A DNA stretch of 64,000 nt, taken from contig NC_089184.1 in assembly GCF_947507565.1 (NCBI RefSeq), forward strand, positions 1,674,001-1,738,000. Reading direction: 5' to 3'. Of this stretch, positions 12,000 to 22,088 are shown in pieces (the stretch's first letter is position 1; every line of letters starts with the position of its first letter). Under the pieces are notes generated by a model. That model did no database searches. It was not told the origin of the DNA and saw only the letters and a program-made list of their open reading frames with translations. Made by a program: the position numbers and the translations under genes. This DNA is from Oscarella lobularis. Lineage: Eukaryota > Porifera > Homoscleromorpha > Homosclerophorida > Oscarellidae.

Positions 12000-12727
12000 T
12001 CGGTGTGCACTTCCCTTTTGAACCGCGTAGCTCCGCCCAGCGCGCTCATTGGTCCGCTGAGGTCACGTTGGGTCCATCTAGCGCTCTGGTTGGTTCCTTT
12101 CGAATAGGTGCGAATTTTCAATACCGTTTGACTATCGATTGCATCATGATCATGGTCAGCAATTCTATTCTTGGCAACGAATTATGCAAGATTTCTCGCC
12201 TCAAGGTCAAGATGGCGTACGATCGCCTTTCTTCTTCTTCTTCTTGTTCACAGTTTCGCCTTACGTTTCGCTTCCGTTTCGCTGTACATTATCGTCGATC
12301 AGCTTTATCGCGGGCTTGTCGAACGGCCCGGACATCGTGAACAAACACGTGTTCGATCGAAGCAGAACCGCATGGCGTAGACGAAGAAAACGGCCAATTT
12401 CGGCGACGAGACGGCGCGGGAGCCAACAGCAATGCAAACTACAGCGTAGGTGAGCGTATGGGTGATCGGGTGCCCGTTTTTCGCGATGAAAAAAAGGCGA
12501 TCCCTCCCCCCGGACGTCGCCGATCACTTTCCCTTGTTTTTTTTTGCAGCGATTATACCCACGAAGCCCTTCTTAATTGATAACTCAGGCTCAAGTTCGA
12601 AGAAACCGTGCGAATATACAGGTACGCTTTGCATGGGGCCCCCCTGAATCAATTAGCGCATTTTCTTCGCGAATTTTCCAAAAGGGGAAGAACAGCAGTA
12701 AGCAGGGGTGTGTCTGATTCGTCAAGT
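12000..12727. other. Possible small gene, unsupported; otherwise intergenic
   Basis: On the plus strand a frame at 12139-12453 has a hydrophobic stretch followed by an Arg-rich tail, and a donor-like GTGAGC and a pyrimidine-rich acceptor near 12549 could add a few codons. The hydrophobicity comes mostly from a TTC repeat near 12229-12245, and all three frames are open there. I recognise no family and do not call a gene. Confidence 0.3.
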
Positions 12728-13915
12728 TCAGATGGTTGGTCTTTTCGTTGTCGCAGAATGAATGACGGTGCCTTCTGTATTGATGAATTGACTTACCATC
12801 TGATCGTCGTCCAGCTCAACGGTCATAAACCCCGCATCTTTTGTCGACCACACCACGGATTCAATCATATTTGGATCCTCAACGTAAACCTTTCCAGTTG
12901 CACCAGCACCAGAGATGAAAAAGTCAATTCCTATTCGGGAAAGAAGTTAGACGCGCTAGTTAGTTAGTGCACGTTCTGCTAGTGACCGTCTTGTTGAAGG
13001 TGCTGTAGTTTATGTACGTGGCCGCAAAAGTAGGCAGCAACGCCATTGTCTTGCAGAACTGGCTTCACTACTTCCATTGAGACGGAGATGTCGCCAGGAA
13101 GAAAAACTCCATACGCAGAATCTATGATAACGTAAGTTTGATGGCAGTTTCTGTTAACATTATTTTCTTACATATTGGGTGGTGTCCTACCACGAATTTC
13201 CACTCGTCTTTGCTTGCTCGAAGAGTCTCATTCAGCCAGGTAAGCTGCTCTTTGTAATTCTGCTGATCTAACTGTTGTTTCATTGTAGGATTTTCTGGAT
13301 CGGTATAATAACTGCCAATGAAGGGCGACGTGTCAATGAAGACAAAAAGAGCCGTAGATCCAGTGTCGTTGTTTAGAGAGAAACGAACTGTGTAGTTCCT
13401 GTCCGGCATGACCCAACGAGAATCCAGCTTATGATACAGAAGCTGTGCACTGGCATTCCCCATGTAATCTACACAGTCAGGACTTCACTCTTGGTATGAG
13501 TAGCTGTAATTCCTACTAAGAACTCTAACCGTGATTTCCAAGGATGCTGTAGAACGTCAGATTCTTCAGAGTGGAATTGTAGACTTGCTCGAAGTAGGTT
13601 TGCCATAGGGAGTCTGTTAGATTGGTGATCCCACCTTCACGATTTCCTTTAGAGTCAACGGTAGTTTTGTAGAAGTTATCGCCGACGTTCACGACAAATT
13701 GGACTTCCTGCGAGGCAGCTGTTGTTTTCATTTGCTTGGCAACAGCTTTCTGTTGCTCGTTTCCCATTCCCCTAGAAGAGACTTGTGCTTGTCAAGAGAT
13801 AAGCGTTGCTCCTGGCGTCAACTGACCAGTCTCCGAAGACCAGAAAGCGCATCTGCTCGGACTGCGCCGGGAAAGAAGCAAAAAGGAGGAACGCAACTAC
13901 AAAGCTCTTCTTCAT
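12728..13915 (-). CDS. ACP5: Tartrate-resistant (purple) acid phosphatase, secreted/lysosomal
   Basis: Five exons: 13827-13915, 13530-13771, 13172-13468, 12987-13121, 12728-12930; 321 residues. It begins with a signal peptide (KKSFVVAFLLFASFPAQS), then MRFLVFGDWG. The metallophosphatase motifs are complete: GDWG, VVNVGDNFY (GDxxY), ILGNHDY (GNHD), VVGHHP (GHxP) and CGHVH (GHxH), in the order and spacing of mammalian-type purple acid phosphatases. The C-terminus (FISGAGATGKVY, MTVELDDDQM) also follows ACP5. Family knowledge: a binuclear Fe/metal centre hydrolyses phosphomonoesters at acidic pH in lysosomes or outside the cell. The length matches the 325-residue human enzyme. It is the only gene for this function here. 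Confidence 0.95.
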
Positions 13916-13967
13916 GAGTAAGCAGCACGAGATCTCTGTGCGTGGGATGTCACAGAAAAATATGCAA

Positions 13968-13997
13968 CAACAACAACAACAACAACAACAACCAGCA
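13968..13997. repeat. (CAA)n microsatellite
   Basis: A run of about nine CAA triplets lies just upstream of the acid phosphatase start, in its promoter or 5' UTR region. Confidence 0.9.
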
Positions 13998-14166
13998 ACG
14001 CGTAATTAATTTATTCAAAATATACTGTACATGTATTCATAAAAATTAAAAATTAAAAGTATCTCGTCTCTTCTTTCTTCCGCCGTTGTCCTGGAGCAAG
14101 GCTAAAAAATCAGCCAGTGAGATCTGCGAAATCAATGCGGTCGACCTGCCATTCATTTTGAAAATT

Positions 14167-14309
14167 CCCGTATACAGTAGGAAAACGGCTTCTTGCTAAA
14201 AAACCTAGAAAAGAGGAGGAGCCACGATTTTTATACGGGACATACGAGTACTGCTCCTCCTCTTTTCGTGGTTTTTTAGCGAGAAGCCGTTTTCCTACTG
14301 TATACGGGA
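14167..14309. repeat. Foldback element with about 55-nt inverted arms
   Basis: Arms at about 14167-14221 and 14254-14309 are near-perfect reverse complements starting cccgtatacagtaggaaaac, separated by about 32 nt. It is non-coding and MITE-like, between two convergent/tandem minus-strand genes. Confidence 0.85.
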
Positions 14310-14362
14310 GTTTCCAATGTAAAAGAGCTGCATTTAGCCCTCCTCGTTGCATCTGACTGTGT

Positions 14363-14480
14363 CCCGTATGTCCGGGTAGGGTAATCGGTTTTTCCTTCGT
14401 TTTCCTGCAAAAGCCGTTTACCCTACCCGGACATACGGGCATCGGAAAAGACTGTCCCGTATGTCTGGGTAGGGTAATCC
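14363..14480. repeat. Second inverted-repeat cluster (cccgtatgtccgggtagggt arms)
   Basis: An arm at about 14363-14384 is matched in inverse orientation at about 14419-14440 and again in direct orientation, with one change, at about 14456-14477. It starts with the same cccgtat as the foldback at 14167, so the two may belong to related families. Confidence 0.75.
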
Positions 14481-14645
14481 GCAAATTGATTCATTAGCTT
14501 GACTGTCTGTGGTCACTTTATTAATTAATTAAAAGAGGCGCTGCTGTATTACCTCTTAGCCAAGTGTAAACACGTCAAGAAAAAACAGAGCAAAAACAAT
14601 TTCGAGCGCTCGTCTAAACCGGGCCCGCGCTTATACTGTATCTAT

Positions 14646-16308
14646 CTAATGCTGCATCAGCAATTCGGGATTCTTCTCCATAATCCTCGACAGCAAGTCG
14701 TCAACGTACTTCTTCAAATCGCGATTCTCCTCCTCCAAATCTGAAACCGGACAAACGAAATAAAGAAAAGAGAAAAAACGCTATTTCTAGACCTTTCACG
14801 TGCTGCTGCAGATCATCGACCTTTTTCAAGAGTTCCGCCTCGCGAGGCAAAGCTAAAAGAACAAAAGGAATTCCTCGCGTTCAAGAACAAAAAAAAACAC
14901 GACGACCCCACTTTTTTCTCTCTTCGATCCCGAATCTTTCTTTGTTAATCGAAACGACCCACTTAGAGGTCGACTCGTCGTCGTCGTCGTCATCGTCGTC
15001 GTCTTCTCAGTCGGTATTTCCTCCGGATCGTAATCGTGCTCCTTATACGTGAACGTGATCAGCGACGTTCCCTTTCCGCCCGACTTCGTCTTCACAATGA
15101 CGGGCCCGCTGCCGACGTCTCGACCGCGACACGTCGTGCAAATCAGCTTAGCCGGCGACGAGTACTCGAGCGTCGACAGGCAGTCGACGCCGCACACGAT
15201 CAATCCGCACACGTCGTCGGCACACTGACCCAAATTCGAACCGCGAAGAACCAATCGCGTTCCGCCCCTGAGCGGCCCCGAACGAGGAGCGATTCCCGTC
15301 ACTTCGGGCTGAAATCCGCTCGCCGACGACGCGGACGCCGTTCGCTTGTGCGGCGGCGGCGTCGAAGCCGCGACCGTCGCCGGCTCCTTTCGTTTGACGT
15401 CGACCAATGACGATATTGACGGCGCTTTTTTGTGACCGACGCCCGACACGTCGCCGTGGCTACCGTGTCCGAGCGAACCGCGTCGAAGCGACGACGATCC
15501 CGTGCCGGCACTTTGGAGATCGCCGGTTGACATGGACAGCGTGTGCTGCAAGCTGCGTCCGCCGCCGGAAAACGATCCCTTTCTCTCGTTGCGACGCGCG
15601 CTCTGGGTGCGATCGAATTCGGATTCGATGTCGTCCGGATTGGCTGGAAATTGATTTTGCTGCTGCTGTCGACGCGGTTTCGGAAGTCGCTTCATCGCCG
15701 TTTGAACGTCGATCGTCGCCGTGGGACCTTTGCTGACCCACGCGTTGAAGTTCAGTTCGCCGAGTATTGCGTCGCTGCTGCCGTGCTTCCAGCTGTGCGG
15801 CGCCTGGAAGGGGGTCCAGCGCGCTCGACGATTCTTCTCCGGGGGGATTTGGGAGAGGGGAAGGAGGACTTGACCGATCGTCTCGTCTCGGTCGCGAATT
15901 TTGAACTTGAGCGGATCGTTGCCGTGAATTGTACTACGGAATCGAATTATTCGCAATTAATTAATTAATTAATTAATATTGCATCTATTTATTTATTTAT
16001 TACAATGTCGATTCTTCGTTCCACGTGGGATTGTCGCCTGGAATAGCGGTCGTCTTGAACTTCGTCTTGCCGATGCCGAATACAACTGAAACGTTGGGAA
16101 CGCCTGCGGGGAGAGAGAGAGAAAAAACGACAAACGTCTTGACGTCACTCTACTAGCAAGTTTCCCAGCGTTCGCGATCTCGCCTTTCTTTCGACCCTTG
16201 ACGTTTCGCGCGGCGCAAACTAGAATTATTAGAACGTCGACTTTCGAACGAATGCGCTTCGATTTTCGATTACGCACCGATGACGGTCACTTCCTCGGGC
16301 AGAGCCAT
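14646..16308 (-). CDS. Rab11 family-interacting protein: C2, Sec5-like IPT and FIP Rab-binding domains
   Basis: Six exons: 16278-16308, 16154-16219, 16004-16103, 14963-15933, 14793-14852, 14646-14740; total 1,323 nt, 440 residues, all phases consistent. Residues 1-about 110 are a C2 domain (VTVI ... NVSVVFGIGKTKFKT, NDPLKFKIRDRDETIG, LPLSQIPP). A Ser-rich linker follows, then an IPT/TIG domain (about residues 270-365; PEVTGIAPRSGPLRGGT, LVLRGSNLG, GLIVCGVDCLSTLEY, TKSGGKGTSLITFTY) very like the one in exocyst subunit Sec5. The last 50 residues are a coiled coil ending LKKYVDDLLSRIMEKNPELL, the FIP Rab11-binding motif. Family knowledge: class I FIPs link Rab11 to recycling-endosome membranes through the C2 domain. 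The IPT domain is not part of the vertebrate class I architecture as I know it. Orthology within the FIP family is uncertain. Confidence 0.85.
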
Positions 16309-16441
16309 GCTTCGCTTTTCTGCTAACGGTCACAGAAAGCTCTCCGCTTCGATCGACGAACGCTACGAAGGCGACGACACAACACAGGCGCGGATGATCG
16401 TTCTAATCTATGCCGCCCGCGCGCTAAGTGTATATTCTCTT

Positions 16442-18030
16442 TTAGTCTAAGTCTGCATAAAGATAGGCACGAAAGTTGCAGGCCTTGCTTCTGTCATCCT
16501 TATAGTGAAGTGCGTCAAAACATTTCTTGCAAAAGTAACAGGGATCTTCAGGAGCTAATTCATCGTCGGTCGTGATCCAACTGGAAAGAAAAATTAATTA
16601 ATTATTTAATTAATTAATCGAGAATGGGCTTTTTTTTGTACTACACGTCGTCGTACGTACTGAGCTTGGAATGTCTTGCAAACGTAACATCGAGTCTTTC
16701 TCGGACGTTTCATGAAAGTGAGATGAGGATAATTGAGTTGGCGTGGGGGATCGTCCGGATGCAGCAGACGAATGTCGCGAAAAATGATGACGTGCTCGCA
16801 ATTGCCTTGGTGACAGTAGAGATAAGGAAAACCAAGACGTACGGTTAGATCGGCAAAAGTCACTTCCTCCATTGAGCTCGATTTGGGACTAATACCGAGA
16901 TTCTTTATCGCTTCACCTTTGGCCTTTGCCCAATCTATGATGATTCTAGAAATAAATAACAAATTGAACTCGGGCATAGAATAGGACGGCCTCTTTTTCT
17001 ATATACCTGCTGTAGTCTCTCGCTTGAGGATCTCTCGTGTCATTGTAGAAGACGTCTTCGATGAAGAAAAAACCGGACGCGGATTTCATTGCGTCGAGCG
17101 ACGCCTACAGGCGCAGAGACGCGCGACAAATGACACAGAAATCGAAAACGCGTATAAATAACCTCTTCTGGCATTTCACTCTGATCCGTTATCGGTAGAT
17201 CGCTCGAACAAGTGATAACGTCTTTCAGAGCAGTAAGAGGCTATAAAAAACGCCCACTGCTGCTCAGCACTTTCATTCGAAAAGCCATTATCGTAGGGTA
17301 CCTGACTTGCTAAAACTAGAAAGTGTTTCTGTTCGTTGAACGGTTTCTATAGTCACAGTCACCGCGTGTGAAGGGCACATAGGAAGGCACAAAGAGAGAA
17401 GTTACCACGTCTTTCTTGACTTGATTAAAAACGGTCACCGCGAGAACAACGTCTGGATATTTCACAGGCAACGCGTCTTTTGCAACTATTCGCTTCGGGT
17501 TCTGAAGCCAGAATGAACTAAAAATTTTAGTGCATTTGGCTAAAACGTACTATCATCTGCGTGTACGGCTTCATCTCCGTACGTGCCACATTATTTTGTC
17601 TTGTGAAATTGAAAAATATGACGTCATAAATGCTATGAAATTAGTCTCACTGTAGAGTGGCCAATTGGAAAGCTCCTATTCGAAAGTCTTCGGGAGCGAC
17701 GCTTGCCTCGAAATATTTCAATAGAATTTCGTCAAAAAAAAGTATCTTATCTTACTTTTAGCTTAGATAAACTAAAAGAAAATAGTCGATGGAGGGGTTC
17801 ATTCTAATAAACATTCATTGCTTGCCTGCATTCTCTCTTTACGGCCTTGAACGTTATCACTTCGAGTTCCATTTCCGCGGCGAGTTTCGCCTCGTCGATC
17901 CGTTCCGTTGGCGCTCCCAAAAGAATTTCTTCTGGGAGAGTCGCCTTGCATGTCTCTAGAAAGTCTCTGACGGAGACGGGCGGAGATATCTCGTCGCTGG
18001 ATAAGACTTCGGCAGCCAGAGTTACTACTG
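16442..18030 (-). CDS. SNAPC3: snRNA-activating protein complex subunit 3 (SNAPc 50-kDa type)
   Basis: Exons traced from the 3' end: 16442-16580, 16661-16945, 17007-17104, 17163-17240, 17302-17346, 17406-17501, 17551-17599, 17651-about 17740, and an upstream coding exon about 17826-18030. The core matches SNAPC3 strongly: SGFFFIEDVFYNDTRDP, TFADLTVRLGFPYLYCHQGN, CEHVIIFRDIRL, a CYVCKTFQA segment and the C-terminal CYFCKKCFDALHY, so the Cys/His positions of the SNAP50 zinc region are kept. Family knowledge: SNAPc binds the proximal sequence element of snRNA promoters and recruits RNA polymerases II and III. The initiating Met was not resolved. The frame open at 17830-18030 (VTLAAEVLSSDEISPPVSV) lacks an in-frame ATG, so a further 5' exon is expected. 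Confidence 0.9.
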
Positions 18031-18300
18031 TACATGCGCAAAACTACACAATTTATTAGATGTATTGAATAGAGGTGTGTGGCTGCAAACACTCTTCGTC
18101 GAAAATACATTTCACAAAAACGCCTGCGCAAACACTTACCAACTGGTATAAAAATCTTACAGACAATGTCAAGCAGCGACTATCTACAGAAAAAAAGAGA
18201 GGAAATAAATAAATACATACTGCATACTAGAGTAATGTCGTTGAAGAAGATCTACTACATAAAATCTAACTCTCCAGAAAAGGCATCGATGAACGTGCAC

Positions 18301-21300
18301 TTACTTCCAAGTGTGCTGAATATTCCACGAAGTTTTCTTCGTCTCTTTGTTAAAATAATAAGTTTGACCGTCGGACGTGAAAACAGGCGTCCAACCAGGA
18401 GCTAGACACTGCAAAATACAGAAGCACCTTTTTATTGGCAAAAGTTCATAAACTGACGACGCACTATTCGTTCTTTTTCCCAGCCTTTAGCAGACTCCCA
18501 AACGTCTTCGATTTTCCAAGTTCTCTGCTGCATTTCGGAGTGATAATAGTACATTTTACCCGAATCGCTATACTTGGAACGCCAGCCGGCGGGAAGAGGC
18601 TAGAAACAAAGACATGCAGCGCGAGGCGAACACTTGCCGTGTTCATTTCACCTGAGCCGGATGACCACCCTGCAAAGACGCTACACTCGATACCGACGCC
18701 GACGAATCCGATCTAAGTCTGTATTCATTCGACGCCGTCGATGCTGTTCTATGTATCTGATCAGCCGATCCGGCGACTCTGGGCGACAGTTTGCGAGTGA
18801 GACCGGCGGCGGTGCTACCGGACGAACGCACATAAGACGCCGGTTCGGACACTTGCCGCTGAAAGCTTTTCGCGTAGTAGCCGGCACCGGGCGTCGCAGG
18901 CAGCTCGCGATCTCTCGCCGGCGACTCGGACAATTGCGTAATCGTTCGTCTAGGTGCCGTAAATAAGTCTCCTCCTCCCCCTCCTCCTCCTCCTACTACT
19001 CGTTTCGGCGAGCGAATCGGATTATTATCGGCCGAATGAGGCGTAGACGACGAAGTCGATAACGACGACGGTGTCGAACCGTACGAAGACAAATCGGCGC
19101 CGGCTGCGACGATGCGACGAGATCGCTGCACTTGCTGAGGCGATTGATTGGGCGACGGATAATTCCACGCAGCCGACGGCGACGTCGACAAGAGAACGCC
19201 CGGAGTGCCCGCATCCAAGCTATCCTGTCGAGAATGCGTCCCTCGTCTCGCGGCTATCGGCGACACTCGCTGCTGAAACGGCTGCTGCGGCGGCGGCAAC
19301 GGCGGCGGATTCAAAGATTGAGCCGACGACGCCTCCAACGACGACATCATGACGTAGCTATCGTTGACTGGACCCGCCTTTCTAATATCGATGGGCTTGC
19401 TAAAACCCGCCATAAGCACGTATTCGTCGTCGGGTTTTCGTCCTCTGCCGCCGCCGGCGCCGCTTCTGCGCGCGTTTCTTAGAGTCGACGACGACGGATC
19501 GGGAGTGAAGTCCGACATTTCGAGATAATCTTCGACCGGTCCGGCGGCTTGAGTCGACGTCGCCAACGGCAACGTATTCATATAGTTCGCTGCTTTCGCA
19601 TCGACTCGTCCCGGCTTGACGTCTCGTCTTACAAGCGGCGGCGGCGGAGGCGGCATCGACGAATCGTCAGGAGGCGGTAGAAGATCGTCGGGAGGCGGCG
19701 GAAGATCGTCGGGAGGCGGCGGAAGCGGAAGATCGTTGCCGTCGTCAGAAACGCTCGTTTCGACGACGACGTCGGGAGGCGGAGGCGGAGGCGGAAGCAA
19801 ATCGTCGACGCTTTCTTCGAGTAAGGGCGGCGGTACGGACTTAGTCGCCGTTTTCGTTTCTCCGTACATTCCCATTTCGTCATCTAATCCGTCCTTTAGG
19901 AACCGACTGCTTCGCACGGCGTAGCCGCCGCCGCGTCGTTGGCTCAACTGTTTCCGTATTCTCGCCGAAACCGATTCGCTCGTCGACCAGCTTCCGCCGC
20001 TGCCGGCACTTCCGACGACGACGGCGGCGTGAACCGACGACGTTTCCCCGCCGCTTTCGCTCGCTTGTTCCTCGCTGAGACGCGGCAAACGCGGAGCGAA
20101 TTCCGGCGGACGAAATCTCACGTACGGCGACGAGGAAGTCGTCGTCGTCGTCGTCGTCGTCGGATTCGCATTGTCGTCTCCCTCGCGAAAGGCGTTCTCG
20201 TCGTCGTCGTCGTCGAAATCCTCCGCGAGCGAAATCACGTCTCCTTTGCCTATCACGCTCAACGACGTCTCGATCGATCCGACCCAGTCCTCCTGTTCGC
20301 CGGGCGTGTCCGATTTCAAGACGAAGCGCGCGTTCGACGTCGTCTCGACTTCGATGCCGAAGTTGAGTAGGCTCGACGACGAATTGCGCTTGTCGTCGTA
20401 GGAACGAACGATCGTCGGCGAGCGTACGACGATTCGCGTCGCCTCGCCGAAATCGAGAGCGACGACGCGTTCGCCGTGATGAAAATACGAAAGATGACGA
20501 TCCTTCAAGACGAACCACTCGCGACCGATTTCTTCGCTTGACGTCGACGACGAGGCGCCGTGTCGAATGACGGTTAAAAATCCGGCTTTGAGAACTTCGC
20601 CGCTGCCGAACTTTTCTAATATGAGCGACGGCTCGTCGGACGTCGACGAGTAAATCGCTTCGATCCAACGGCACATGTCCTCCTAGGAAAATAAAAAGCG
20701 GACTAGAACTACTGCATTACAAACAAACGCGCTAAGGGTTTGGTAGGGCATAAGGTGCGAGTCCCTCTATACAGTCAGATTATCTAATGTCTGAACGGCA
20801 ATGCATAGAGAAATCACTCGGATCAGCCCTTCGTGCATTATTTTCGGAATCTGGATTGGTCTATGGTGCTCTGCTCCATGATCTTACCTTGGTGCTCGCG
20901 TGAAAAAGGTACTGATCGCTTGATGACGTCAAAACTCGCATTACCCCACTGGAAAAGAATTCTGAAGGAGGTTACCCAAATGCCTCTTTTTCTCTACCGT
21001 TTCTTTACGTAATCAGAAGCTGGTTCCACTTGACCGCCTTTCATGCTGAGGTGAAACAGCGGCTCTTCGTCCTCTTCCTCATCCTTACAAAAGTCTTAAA
21101 GCAAACGATTTTTCTCGGATAAACTCGTACCTCTTCGTCGCGATAGAATAACATTGACGATCCGTCCAATACCGTCCAGTATCGAATCCAATTACGCGAT
21201 ACATTTCGTCCCTGCATGCCACCGACTTTCTCGTCGAACTTAATCAAATAGCCTCGAGTCTTATACAACATTTTAGCAGCGTTATCTTCCTAAACACACG

Positions 21301-22039
21301 CGCAAATTATCATCAAAGTCTCGGGCCTCAGTCAGCGATTTTTCACCTGATTGAGGTAGCTGCTCAATGCTTCGAGAAGCTTCTCCGATCCGCCGACTCG
21401 ATTGAACATAAAATATCGCCCTTTCTTCGTCCATTTCGATCTGACAACCAACGGCTGCTCTTTGTCTTTCAAATAGCGCATCTGCCTCTCGCCGTCGTCC
21501 TCGGGGTCGAACACTTCGACGAGAGCAAATCTGAAAGAGAAAAAGACAGCCAATCGTGAAACGAACGCGTGCATCGTTCAATCAAATGGCCTATAGCAAT
21601 CAATGGTCTGCTTACAAGGAAGGATCGGTTTTCTCTTTATTGACCTTCTTCAAAACGATTGACACCACGTCGCTCGCCTTGTGTTTTCTCTTAATCGGAA
21701 CAATGACTTGAGAGTGAAAAGGAAAGACGACCACGGTGTACACGCAAAGAAGCTTTTCCACCTAAAAAAAACGCCGTATATCTCGGCGAAGAAAAATGTA
21801 CGTCTTTCACTAAAACCTTGATTCCAGAAGCAGTTGCTCGTCTCAATTTGCCCTTCTTCGTCAATCCGGACGACGATCTTCTCATCGTAGTCGGAGTCAG
21901 ATTTTCCCTGCAAAATTTCCCTTATAAGAACTTCGAGATCCAAAATATCTCTATGCATACGGCGGAGGAAAGGCAGCGACAGACAGGGATTCAGGTTGCG
22001 GAGACGGCGACGATTCGTCCGAATCCGTACTTCGAACAC
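18301..22039 (-). CDS. RA-PH-PH scaffold with YxxM motifs, proline-rich region and two WW domains
   Basis: Exons: 21961-22039, 21817-21907, 21616-21761, 21347-21530, 21131-21289, 20998-21083, 20888-20948, 18652-20682, 18465-18599, 18301-18408. Order: Ser/Pro-rich lead-in, Ras-association domain (VEKLLCVYTVVV ... FMFNRVGGSEKLLEALSSYL), first PH (TRGYLIKFDEKVGG ... WIRYWTVLDGSSMLFYRDEE ... CRWIEAIY), second PH (GFLTVIRHGAS ... REWFVLKDRHLSYF), a long disordered part with poly-Pro tracts and tyrosine motifs YVMM, YVLM, YLEM and YMNT, then two WW domains (LPAGWRSKYSDSGKMYYYH; LAPGWTPVFTSDGQTYYFN). YxxM tyrosines are typical PI3K p85 SH2 sites, as in GAB/IRS adaptors; RA-PH recalls lamellipodin/RIAM. 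The first exon lacks a start codon and has an acceptor; see the fusion finding with the kinase at 22089-24244. If separate, the first in-frame Met is in exon 21817-21907. Confidence 0.75.
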
Positions 22040-22088
22040 CTATACTCGCTTTCCTTGTCCTAGCAAAAAAACCGCGTGCTTTTGCTAA

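Noticed and set aside
11340-12000. rRNA spacer or tRNA cluster
   Set aside because: No conserved rRNA core words and no cloverleaf with T-loop GTTCRANNC and an anticodon stem were found by eye.
12139-12453. Small membrane protein gene on the plus strand
   Set aside because: Hydrophobic run comes from a TTC repeat and all three frames are open; no conserved motif.
19880-20674. 264-codon Arg-rich minus-strand frame
   Set aside because: Out-of-frame shadow of the PH-containing exon 18652-20682.
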